Source of the DNA: Anaerobacillus sp.
GTDB taxonomy: Bacteria > Bacillota > Bacilli > Bacillales_H > Anaerobacillaceae
Reading direction: 5' to 3'
NCBI GenBank assembly: GCA_007120055.1
Contig: SKOL01000137.1
Location: 1-18,307, forward strand
DNA: 18,307 nucleotides
The translations under genes were made by a program, and so were the position numbers. The notes below the pieces were generated by a model, which worked only from the letters and a program-made list of their open reading frames with translations, was not told the DNA's origin and did no database searches. Positions 1-6,212 of this stretch are shown here, in pieces (the stretch's first letter is position 1; every line of letters starts with the position of its first letter).

Positions 1-578
1 ATATACTCGTTCCCATCCCACTTGATCAACGAAAGGCTTGCCCCATATATGATAGGTGGATCCCATAATTTTTCTACCGGAATATCCCAAAAATAGGACA
101 TAATCGCCTTCACCGTAGCGCCGTGAGTGACGATTAGGATATTTCCTTCTTGATTTGCCTCGATAATCTGAGTCATAATGAACCTTATTCTTTTTAAAAA
201 TTCATCAATGCCTTCCCCTTGATGAGGAGAATGATCGTACTCGTGAGGCCGAAACCAAAAGTTATCGTATTCTTGAAAATAATCTTGTTGAATCTCTTCT
301 CTAGACTTTCCTTCCCATTTGCCAAAAGAGATTTCTCTTAATTCATCATATATTTCTATGGGGTAATCTTTTTGAGAACATATAAGTTTTGTTGTTGTTA
401 AAGCTCTTTTACTCGGACTAGTGTAAACCTTTTGAAACTCAACGCTCTTCAACCTCTCCCCAAGTAAACTAGCATTTTTAACACCACTTTCAGTCAATGG
501 TGAGTCTTTCCAGCCTTGTAATCTATTTTCGGTATTCCACTCTGTTTCTCCGTGTCTTGTTAAGTAAATGTTTAACAT
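1..578 (-). CDS. Histidine phosphatase family protein (3' end cut by window)
   Basis: The reverse strand is open from an ATG at 578 to the window edge, giving 192 codons with no stop. Residues 7-15 (TRHGETEWN) are the RHG motif of the phosphoglycerate-mutase-like histidine phosphatases, with H9 the expected phospho-acceptor. The second catalytic histidine is H152 in VTHGATVKA, and R60-region SPSKRA and E82 (REISFGKWEG) also fit the family. The missing part is probably only the last few residues, since the family is about 190-210 aa. The start has a strong Shine-Dalgarno (AGGGGGAG, 4 nt before ATG). Such proteins hydrolyse phosphate from small phosphoesters in the cytoplasm. The substrate cannot be told from sequence; cobalamin-pathway CobC-like and broad-specificity PhoE-like enzymes share these motifs. 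No linked pathway gene is visible. Confidence 0.9.
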   Translation of the reverse strand, partial: MLNIYLTRHGETEWNTENRLQGWKDSPLTESGVKNASLLGERLKSVEFQKVYTSPSKRALTTTKLICSQKDYPIEIYDELREISFGKWEGKSREEIQQDYFQEYDNFWFRPHEYDHSPHQGEGIDEFLKRIRFIMTQIIEANQEGNILIVTHGATVKAIMSYFWDIPVEKLWDPPIIYGASLSLIKWDGNEY

Positions 579-632
579 TAAACTCCCCCTAAAATTTGAG
601 TAAAAAAACGACAACTTCCAACTCTAAATCTT

Positions 633-770
633 ACTATCGCTCTATAAAAGATGATCATTGCGGAAAGCTAATCATTCTATGCGCCAAAATTTGAATTCAT
701 TGCGCTTAACCTGAGGGGCTATGCCCCAAAACTTATTTTCATTGCGTAAATCTAATACTATATACCCAAA
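633..770. repeat. Array of degenerate 21-nt units (GCGCAATGA family)
   Basis: The GC core of each unit occurs at 639, 660, 681, 702, 723 and 744, an exact 21-nt spacing over six units. A seventh, slightly shifted unit lies near 762. On the minus strand the units read approximately TTTGGCGCATAGAATGATTAG, with much variation outside the core. The same unit recurs on the plus strand at 8811-8870. Most of the gene-free gap 579-837 is this array. No clear terminator or start-linked promoter was seen in the gap. Confidence 0.75.
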
Positions 771-837
771 ATAATGGGGATCATATTAAATGATGAAATT
801 CAATAATTTACTAAACCTAAACTTACTCCGTCTTGAA

Positions 838-1734
838 CTACAAGACTTTTCCCATCAGTGATAAAACTTCTAAATCCTCTATATCCTTTACAGACACGAA
901 GCCGTGCTTTTGATACAACGAGATCGGGTGCCAATTATTTTTATCTGGAAAAGCTAATACCTCGATTGATTGGTAGTTTCTTTTTCGGGCTTCCTCATTA
1001 ATTTCTTTGATTAGCTTTGAGGCAATTCCATGACCAGATACCTCTTTACGAATATGTAGGCAAGTAATCATTAGTCCATTTCGGTCGATATTTGAAACTG
1101 GAAAGCCTAGCTTGGCTGCTAGTTTCAAAGGAAATGCCTCAATGAATCCTACAGGGTGATCTTCATAGTAGGCGACAAAGCCTAACACATTTTCTTCCTG
1201 TAACTTATCTTCTAAATAGTTTTCCTTTCCAGCTTCATGTTCGTTCCATTTTTCCTTCATATACTCCCGCTCTTCTAAAAAAGGATTGTGTTCTGTGCAA
1301 ACAAGGCACACATCTCTCAAGGACTTTTTATCATACTTCGTGATCGAGAGCCTATCTTCAAGGATCTCCCATTGTTGCCGATCCACTTTTTTATAAGTAA
1401 TTTGATATGCTTGTTGAGGAAAATGTATGTCATAATCCCGAAGTACTTTTTCGAGCATTTTTTTTGATGGTGGAAAACCTAATATTTCTTTTCCTTCAAT
1501 AAATAGTTTGCCGTACACTAATGGTTTCGTACCGATCCCTTCCAAGGTATCTAAAAGTTCTTTTTCCTTTGCAAACCAAGGAAACTTTGAATCTATTTTG
1601 TCTTCAGTTGTATTAAAAAATTCAAAGTGCACATGTTCTTCCATTGTATGAAAAAGCCTTCTCAGACGATCTAAACTAGCAAAAGATTCTGAACAAATTG
1701 GAGAATAAAAGTATCTAGCAATGATTTTTTTCAT
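838..1734 (-). CDS. Thioredoxin-like domain fused to GNAT N-acetyltransferase
   Basis: This 298-aa protein has a C-terminal GNAT acetyltransferase domain (about residues 110-298). Motif A is at 225-240 (CLHIRKEVSGHGIASK, the acetyl-CoA pyrophosphate loop), followed by a typical end LYQKHGF at 273-279. Residues 1-100 resemble a thioredoxin fold. They run as a beta strand (KKIIARYFYS), one cysteine at 14 (SPICSESF) instead of a CxxC pair, then a cis-Pro-like segment GTKPLVYGKLFIEG at 69-81. With a single cysteine this domain is unlikely to be a classical disulfide reductase, and it may bind a substrate or partner. The start is supported by AGAGGTGA seven nt before ATG. The gene lies 51 nt downstream of the NTF2-like gene and may be co-transcribed with it. 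The GNAT call is firm; the N-terminal fold is inference from pattern only. Confidence 0.85.
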   Translation of the reverse strand: MKKIIARYFYSPICSESFASLDRLRRLFHTMEEHVHFEFFNTTEDKIDSKFPWFAKEKELLDTLEGIGTKPLVYGKLFIEGKEILGFPPSKKMLEKVLRDYDIHFPQQAYQITYKKVDRQQWEILEDRLSITKYDKKSLRDVCLVCTEHNPFLEEREYMKEKWNEHEAGKENYLEDKLQEENVLGFVAYYEDHPVGFIEAFPLKLAAKLGFPVSNIDRNGLMITCLHIRKEVSGHGIASKLIKEINEEARKRNYQSIEVLAFPDKNNWHPISLYQKHGFVSVKDIEDLEVLSLMGKVL

Positions 1735-1785
1735 GACTTTTCACCTCTAACTTAACTTTGTTTATGCGGTAACACATTATCAAAA

Positions 1786-2190
1786 TTAACTTTGCCAGAT
1801 CATACTATGTATTTTCCATATTTGATTATCTCTAACCATTTGCACAAGAGTAACACCTTGTTTAATTAATTCGATATCTTCCTTATTTCTTTTTGCTTCA
1901 TACTGACTATAAACATGTGCAATGTCTCCAAATATTTCAATTTTGTAATTTAATCCATATTCATAAAAGTTATTCATACTTAAAAAGTTTACCTGTCTAT
2001 TAATGAAAGAGTTAACATTAAAAGACTTCTTTTCTGAATTAGACTTAATAGGAGCTAACAATGAGTCTTCTGAAAGGAATAGGGCTCTGAATTTTCCCCA
2101 ATCTCTTTGATCTCCTTTTTCTCCAGAAATGATTTTGTAAAATTGTTCTACTGTTTCATGTATACTTTTTTTATCTTGTTCATCAGCCAT
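1786..2190 (-). CDS. NTF2/SnoaL-like protein
   Basis: This 134-aa protein starts at the ATG beginning MADEQDKKSIHETV. A longer reading frame runs upstream to 2277, but the start at 2190 is the one with a ribosome binding site (GAGGGAGAG, 6-8 nt before ATG). The pattern fits the NTF2-like/SnoaL superfamily of small cone-shaped domains: an N-terminal helix (IHETVEQFYKIISG), LFLSEDSLLAPI, the central strand IEIFGDIAHVYSQYEAKRN, and a C-terminal strand pair GVTLVQMVRDNQIWKIHSMIW. Members are enzymes or ligand-binding proteins, and no catalytic residues can be assigned here. It is cytosolic, with no signal peptide or membrane segment. It lies directly upstream of the thioredoxin-like/GNAT gene. 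Confidence 0.8.
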   Translation of the reverse strand: MADEQDKKSIHETVEQFYKIISGEKGDQRDWGKFRALFLSEDSLLAPIKSNSEKKSFNVNSFINRQVNFLSMNNFYEYGLNYKIEIFGDIAHVYSQYEAKRNKEDIELIKQGVTLVQMVRDNQIWKIHSMIWQS

Positions 2191-2216
2191 ATTGAATCTC
2201 TCCCTCGTTATTTTTG

Positions 2217-2558
2217 TTAAATTATGTTTTTGTTTAAAACAACCATATTGTCCACGTATATAACTGCTCATCAACATACAATCCTGTTGGAAGCACTTGA
2301 AAAGTTGCGACCTTCCCTCTTAAAAGGATCACCATTGGCAGATACAGCGTAATGAGAAGATTTGCCCATTCAACATCTTCCTTATAAATGAAATTCAAAC
2401 AAATTAGCACCAACATAATAATCGTAGTTACAAAAACCATCATGCTTTTTATTTTCCAGCTTTTCGTTTGAAAACTTAGGTTTTCTGCTTTAAGTAAACT
2501 GTCCAGACGATTGTCATTATAACTAGTAAGAAAAGATTAAAAAAACACTAGTTAGCAC
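2217..2558 (-). pseudogene. Frameshifted small membrane protein, DUF5673-like
   Basis: Three adjacent reading-frame pieces look like one broken gene. A GTG at 2558 has a strong Shine-Dalgarno (AAGGGGGGAA) and begins VLTSVF. One extra T in the following T7 run would continue into NLFLLVIMTIVWTVYLKQK. One extra A in an A4 run then gives NLSFQTKSWKIKSMMVFVTTI, with a second TM helix and a C-terminal strand VATFQVLPTGLYVDEQLYTW. One extra G gives DNMVVLNKNII and a stop at 2217. The repaired product would be about 115 aa with two or three membrane helices and a C-terminal GLYV..YTWDN segment, as seen in DUF5673-type Bacillus proteins. All three breaks are single-base losses in homopolymers, so sequencing error is as possible as real decay. 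The family name is tentative. Confidence 0.5.
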
Positions 2559-2606
2559 TACTTCCCCCCTTGATATGTGATAACTTCTTATCTTTTTCAA
2601 TGATTG

Positions 2607-2675
2607 TTATCTCTCATAGTTTTCGAATCTGATGGATAGGTCGCTCTTAAAAAAGTAAATTCCTATATCTAGCAT
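2607..2675 (-). CDS. Possible 22-codon small ORF
   Basis: This short ORF (MLDIGIYFF...ENYER) is preceded by an excellent Shine-Dalgarno, GGTGGAGGAAGTC then ATG, and by a perfect TATAAT at 2700-2705 on the minus strand. No matching -35 box was seen at the right distance. The encoded peptide is not recognised. It lies upstream of the decayed membrane-protein gene, so the promoter may serve that gene. It is called only because the start signals are good. Confidence 0.3.
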   Translation of the reverse strand: MLDIGIYFFKSDLSIRFENYER

Positions 2676-2747
2676 GACTTCCTCCACCTTTTGCCCTACA
2701 TTATATAGACGTTTTTATTCATAAAAAGTTCCAATTTTTTATTTTTG

Positions 2748-2778
2748 TAAAAAACGTCACTGCAGTTTTTGCAGTAAC
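2748..2778 (-). terminator. Intrinsic terminator of the RDD/4-TM operon
   Basis: On the minus strand GTTACTGCA pairs with TGCAGTGAC (9 bp, one G-U) around a 5-nt loop (2756-2778). A GTTTTTT tail follows (complement of 2750-2755). It sits just after the reading frame ending at 2803, which supports that frame being the true end of the operon. Confidence 0.75.
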
Positions 2779-2802
2779 GCGATCACTCAACCATATTCTC
2801 TT

Positions 2803-2897
2803 CTAGAAGCGAAATGTATTTGGAGCTTTGAACCATTCTAGGTAGCCTGGAACAGCATCTTCTGATAGTTTCCCTGCTAGTCGGTAAAGTAACAAGT
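2803..2897 (-). pseudogene. Probable frameshifted C-terminal tail of the 4-TM protein
   Basis: Directly after the stop of the 4-TM gene, another frame is open to a stop at 2803 and encodes ILDLLLYRLAGKLSEDAVPG then YLEWFKAPNTFRF. It has no start codon with a ribosome binding site. Adding one A to the A6 run just before the 4-TM stop (GTGAAAAAACTAG) joins the two frames into a protein of about 188 aa that ends 25 nt before a strong terminator. This may be a genuine frameshift mutation, a sequencing error, or slippage at the A run. The tail is not recognised as a known domain. Confidence 0.45.
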
Positions 2898-3356
2898 CTA
2901 AAATCCTAGTTTTTTCACCTTATCAATCGGACAACGAAAATACGCTAATAACACGCCGAACTCACTTATAACAATGTAGAGAAAGAAACTCTCGATACCT
3001 ATAAAACTTCCAGCTTGTTCTCCATTTGCGCTGCTCTCACCATAGTAGTTTTGAACTTCTAAAAAAAGATAATCAAGGAGTGAAAATTGACCTGACATAT
3101 AAAATCCTCGATATAGGAAAAATAATCCTAGCACATAAAACGGCATGAAAATGAGCAACGCTTTTAGGCCTCTTGTCGTAAAGAGCCATGCCAAAAGCAC
3201 TGGGAATATGAGCAAGCTGAGAAAGATCAGCAGATGAACGATAAATGTTTGTTCGAATAGATCACTAAAAGGTAGCGGCAAAACAAATAGCCAATAAATC
3301 ATGAAGCTAAAGAGAAATGCGAATGCATAAATGATGAACGTTTTTACTTTAGACAT
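2898..3356 (-). CDS. Hypothetical 4-TM membrane protein
   Basis: This 152-aa protein has four hydrophobic helices at about residues 7-29, 38-60, 65-83 and 121-141. A more polar stretch (VQNYYGESSANGEQAG, 101-116) precedes the last helix. No known domain was recognised. The start is supported by GGGGG seven to eight nt upstream; this Shine-Dalgarno overlaps the stop codon region of the RDD gene, whose end is only 10 nt away, so the two are almost certainly one operon. The visible end (DKVKKLGF) lies on an A6 run, and the frame after it looks coding, so the natural protein may be about 36 residues longer. With an RDD partner it could form a small membrane complex, but that is inference. Confidence 0.75.
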   Translation of the reverse strand: MSKVKTFIIYAFAFLFSFMIYWLFVLPLPFSDLFEQTFIVHLLIFLSLLIFPVLLAWLFTTRGLKALLIFMPFYVLGLFFLYRGFYMSGQFSLLDYLFLEVQNYYGESSANGEQAGSFIGIESFFLYIVISEFGVLLAYFRCPIDKVKKLGF

Positions 3357-3366
3357 ACGAGCCCCC

Positions 3367-3951
3367 TTATTTTAATAAGTATGTTTTCGACTTTTCATCA
3401 TATAAAGGTCTTTCTCCTCGCAGTGTTAATAGGACCGTAGGGAAAAGGTATAACTTCATCAGTTCTCTTTTTAAATACTGTCGTTTATCAATTTTTTTTG
3501 CATTTTCATCACGCAAATACAAACCTGTCATCATCATGCCGACCGTTTGTTGTTTTGAAAACGCAGGATACACATATTGAATCAAAATAGCGACAACGGC
3601 TAAGACGATCCAATTGATCACAAACAAGTGAAATTCGTTTTCCCACATATATTCTCGAACTAAATTCATATTAGTCATATCCGGAGCATTCGTTTGACTA
3701 AACATCCACCAAGTCGTAATACTGCCAACAATCGTTAAAGCGACCACCAACACTACTACATCATAAAAGAAACTTAAGATTCGATACATAAAATTCGCAT
3801 GGTATTTTTGATCAAGCATTTTATCGACCCATTTTTCCTGCAATTGTATAGCCCCCTTTTGTTTGAAAATTGGTTTGTTTGTTAGTGGGTAGTGGTATGG
3901 ACCGTCAACCGAAATTTTAATCTTAGATGGTGGAGGTAGGCGTGCCGCCAT
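3367..3951 (-). CDS. RDD family membrane protein
   Basis: This 194-aa protein counts from ATG at 3951. The RDD signature is visible: an Arg and Asp eight residues apart at the start of the first helix (YRILSFFYDVVVLVV, R57 and D64), then QTVGMMMTGLYLRDENAKKI, and a conserved amphipathic tail TLRGERPLYDEKSKTYLL. Two main TM helices lie at about 60-85 and 107-130. RDD proteins are thought to act in transport or ion and solute stress (some are Na+/H+ antiporter-like), but the role here is unknown. Start choice is uncertain. The frame stays open to a TTG at 4023 (24 more residues), and neither start has a good ribosome binding site. It is followed after 10 nt by the 4-TM gene. Confidence 0.85.
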   Translation of the reverse strand: MAARLPPPSKIKISVDGPYHYPLTNKPIFKQKGAIQLQEKWVDKMLDQKYHANFMYRILSFFYDVVVLVVALTIVGSITTWWMFSQTNAPDMTNMNLVREYMWENEFHLFVINWIVLAVVAILIQYVYPAFSKQQTVGMMMTGLYLRDENAKKIDKRQYLKRELMKLYLFPTVLLTLRGERPLYDEKSKTYLLK

Positions 3952-4084
3952 GATGGTTTTGTAAAAAAATCGGTGAATTAACGATTTACTTATATATACG
4001 AAAGAAAGGTACACTAGTTTCAAGTAATTTATAGAAACACAAATACCTTAAACTAAACCTTTCCTAATTCGCTATTGATAAACA

Positions 4085-4111
4085 AAAAGTTAAGTGCCGC
4101 ACTTAACTTTT
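4085..4111 (-). terminator. Terminator overlapping the M3 peptidase stop codon
   Basis: A perfect 12-bp stem (4085-4096 with 4100-4111) with a 3-nt loop is followed on the minus strand by a T-rich tail (TTTTTGTTT, complement of 4082-4090). The TAA stop of the peptidase (4103-4105) lies inside the stem. The core AAGTTAAGTGCC-GCACTTAACTT closely matches the GTGCCTGGCACTTAACTT repeat seen elsewhere in the window. Confidence 0.8.
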
Positions 4112-5806
4112 CAATGTTTCTAATTCACTATCGATAAACTTAATTAAAGCTTTTAAATACTCCTCAGAAAAATCTAGTTTTGCTCCAGCCAATTCGTATA
4201 AATCAGCGATTGGCTGACTAAATCCATATCTCATTAAATTTTCGAATTGTTCAACCGTAGTTTTGCGATCTTCCTTATAATTTCTATAAATGGCAATTGC
4301 ACCAATTAGTGCGAGAGCGTAGGAAATAATATAGTGTGGCATGATAACGATTAGTTGATTTTTATACCAGCCCGCTGCTTTTTCCTCCTCTAATCCTGAC
4401 CAATTAACACCGACATTATATTTATCTTCTAGTAATGAGTAGTATTCTAGTCGATCACTTGATGTATGATTAGGGTTCGAATACAACCATTGTTCAAAAT
4501 CATCAATTAAAGCATATTTACGTAATGAAACGAGAATATCTATAAACCTTTCTTTTTTCGCAACCATAATATCCTCTGAATTTTGGTAGTATTGATCATA
4601 ATGCTCTAAAGCAAGTAGCTCCATTGTTTTCGGTGGCAGTTCCGTTAATTCACCAGGACCGTCAAACATTCGATACTCTCTAATTGTTTCTTCAGATTGG
4701 TAAAGAGAATGAATACCATGTCCTGATTCATGGATTAAAATGTTTGCTTCAATTGGTTTTCCTGTAATATTCATACATATAAAGCAAGTACCGGTTCGAT
4801 CGACAGGGAAGCAAAATCCTCCTGGTGTTTTACCTTTTCTCACTTCTACATCTAAGTTTCCTTTTTCGAGTAAGTGACTGAACTTTTCGGCAAAGTTAGC
4901 ATTTATTTTTTCTAAAGTTCTCAAATTTTTATTGATTAAATCATCACTCGTGCTAAACGGTTGTAATTTGTTGGTACAGCTATTATTAAATTCTTCCTCC
5001 CACGGAAAAAAGTTCGATTTATCTCTATGACTTATATTTATGCGCTTCAATGCGGGGACAACAACCTTCTCTATAGCATTATGTAAATTTTTTAGATCAC
5101 TTAATTGATAATCAAATCTATTTCTAATAGAGTGCATATACTCTGAATAGTTATTGAAACCACTATTTACAGCAATTTCACTTCTAATATTGATAATTTG
5201 GTCAAGTATTTCATCCAATTTATCTTTGTTTTGTAACCAAGTTGCATTTATTAACCGCCAGATTCCTTCTTTTTTATCATGTTCAGTATTCATTAGTTCT
5301 TTTTGCATTTGAATCATCGTCATTTCTAGCCCTTCGTACAGTACGATAATGTTAGAAATTGCTTTTCTGTATTCAAGGCATAAAATCTGTTCCTTTTGCT
5401 GTAATTCCAAATTTTTTTTCGAGTATGTGCGCATATTTCTCTCGATCATCCGCTTGTAGTTGCTGTACCTCTTCCCTAATTGTGAAAAATATGCATTTTC
5501 ATATATCTTTTTTTCTATTTGATAAAAATACGGTTTTACTTTATGTAATATCTTTTCTGAAAAGTTACGTTCTTTATCGGCTAACTCGAGATTTGCCGTA
5601 TCTAAACTAAGCCGAATATAATTTCTAACGTCTTCATTATTTACCTCATCCAAAAACTCATTATAATAATCAATGAATTCCTCTAATTGGTTTTTAGAAT
5701 CAATTTTGAAGTCTAGTAACCTCGCAAACTCTTTTTGAACATGGTCCCAATCATTCACATCAAAATCTTCAGTCAAAAACATAAACGCTTTCTGTGTAAT
5801 TTGCAT
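4103..5806 (-). CDS. M3 family oligoendopeptidase
   Basis: This 567-aa cytosolic zinc metallopeptidase belongs to the M3B (oligoendopeptidase F-like) group, whose members of this type are about 560 aa, so it is full length. The zinc site is H359-E360-S-G-H363 (ILIHESGHGIHSLYQ). The third ligand is probably E389 in GELTELPPKTMELLAL, the equivalent of the FVExPSQ glutamate in the family. Residues 1-200 are helical and rich in charged residues, as in the peptide-channel lid. A substrate-side motif GGFCFP (329-334) and YYSLLEDKYNV also fit. Family members cut short peptides of about 6-20 residues and help recycle them. The start has GGAGGAATTAATTT before ATG. It appears monocistronic, with a possible promoter at 5869-5897 and its own terminator at the 3' end. 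Confidence 0.93.
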   Translation of the reverse strand: MQITQKAFMFLTEDFDVNDWDHVQKEFARLLDFKIDSKNQLEEFIDYYNEFLDEVNNEDVRNYIRLSLDTANLELADKERNFSEKILHKVKPYFYQIEKKIYENAYFSQLGKRYSNYKRMIERNMRTYSKKNLELQQKEQILCLEYRKAISNIIVLYEGLEMTMIQMQKELMNTEHDKKEGIWRLINATWLQNKDKLDEILDQIINIRSEIAVNSGFNNYSEYMHSIRNRFDYQLSDLKNLHNAIEKVVVPALKRINISHRDKSNFFPWEEEFNNSCTNKLQPFSTSDDLINKNLRTLEKINANFAEKFSHLLEKGNLDVEVRKGKTPGGFCFPVDRTGTCFICMNITGKPIEANILIHESGHGIHSLYQSEETIREYRMFDGPGELTELPPKTMELLALEHYDQYYQNSEDIMVAKKERFIDILVSLRKYALIDDFEQWLYSNPNHTSSDRLEYYSLLEDKYNVGVNWSGLEEEKAAGWYKNQLIVIMPHYIISYALALIGAIAIYRNYKEDRKTTVEQFENLMRYGFSQPIADLYELAGAKLDFSEEYLKALIKFIDSELETLKS

Positions 5807-5868
5807 AAATTAATTCCTCCACTTTTGGTTTTGTACGACATATTCTGCGTAGTTTTTCACGGTGAAAC

Positions 5869-5897
5869 GTTTTAATGACTAAATCACGACTTTTCAA
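5869..5897 (-). promoter_or_regulatory. Possible sigma-A promoter for the M3 peptidase
   Basis: On the minus strand TTGAAA (5892-5897) and TAAAAC (5869-5874) are separated by 17 nt, about 65 nt before the peptidase start. The -10 box is imperfect, so this is only a candidate. Confidence 0.4.
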
Positions 5898-5904
5898 ATG
5901 TTTT

Positions 5905-5936
5905 AAAAAGGGGTGTCCAAAACAAGTTTAGACACC
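5905..5936 (-). terminator. Intrinsic terminator downstream of ABC-F gene
   Basis: On the minus strand GGTGTCTAAA pairs with TTTGGACACC (10 bp, one G-U) around a short loop, followed by CCTTTTT. It lies about 275 nt after the ABC-F stop with only a repeat element between. It can therefore stop ABC-F read-through before the peptidase promoter. Confidence 0.65.
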
Positions 5937-5946
5937 GTTTCGTATG

Positions 5947-6124
5947 TGGACATTTATTCCGTTATTTCTATAATTTTGCTTCTTTTTTAATTTTAGTGGA
6001 CATACGTTCCGCTATTTGCTAAAAATCAGCCTGAATCACAGCTCATTTCTAACATTAACGGAGCGGATGTTCGCTTAACTTTTGACAATAGCCTTTTTTC
6101 ACTAAATAACAGATCTCATGTCCG
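5947..6124. repeat. Dispersed double-armed inverted repeat element, copy 1
   Basis: Two left arms, TGGACATTTATTCCGTTATT (5947-) and TGGACATACGTTCCGCTATT (5997-), lie exactly 50 bp apart. Two right arms in inverse orientation, near 6054-6073 (weak) and 6102-6124 (AAATAACAGATCTCATGTCC), have their ATGTYC cores 50 bp apart. The same architecture recurs at 15877-16055, and a left half occurs at 8685-8760. The 406-nt gap 5807-6212 contains this element, the terminator at 5905-5936 and the candidate peptidase promoter. No gene was found in it. Confidence 0.7.
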
Positions 6125-6212
6125 CAAGGCTTTCGCCTCTATTGTCCACACATTCCGTTACACTACATAGGTACCGTAAATTGCCATTTACTAACAATAC
6201 CGCCTAATACCC

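Noticed and set aside
633..770. CRISPR-like array
   Set aside because: Units follow each other directly with a 21-nt step and no spacers; unit sequences drift instead of being identical; no cas gene is nearby.
2191..2277. N-terminal extension of the NTF2-like protein
   Set aside because: The upstream start lacks a ribosome binding site and the 29 extra residues overlap the decayed membrane-protein gene; the ATG at 2190 has a strong site.
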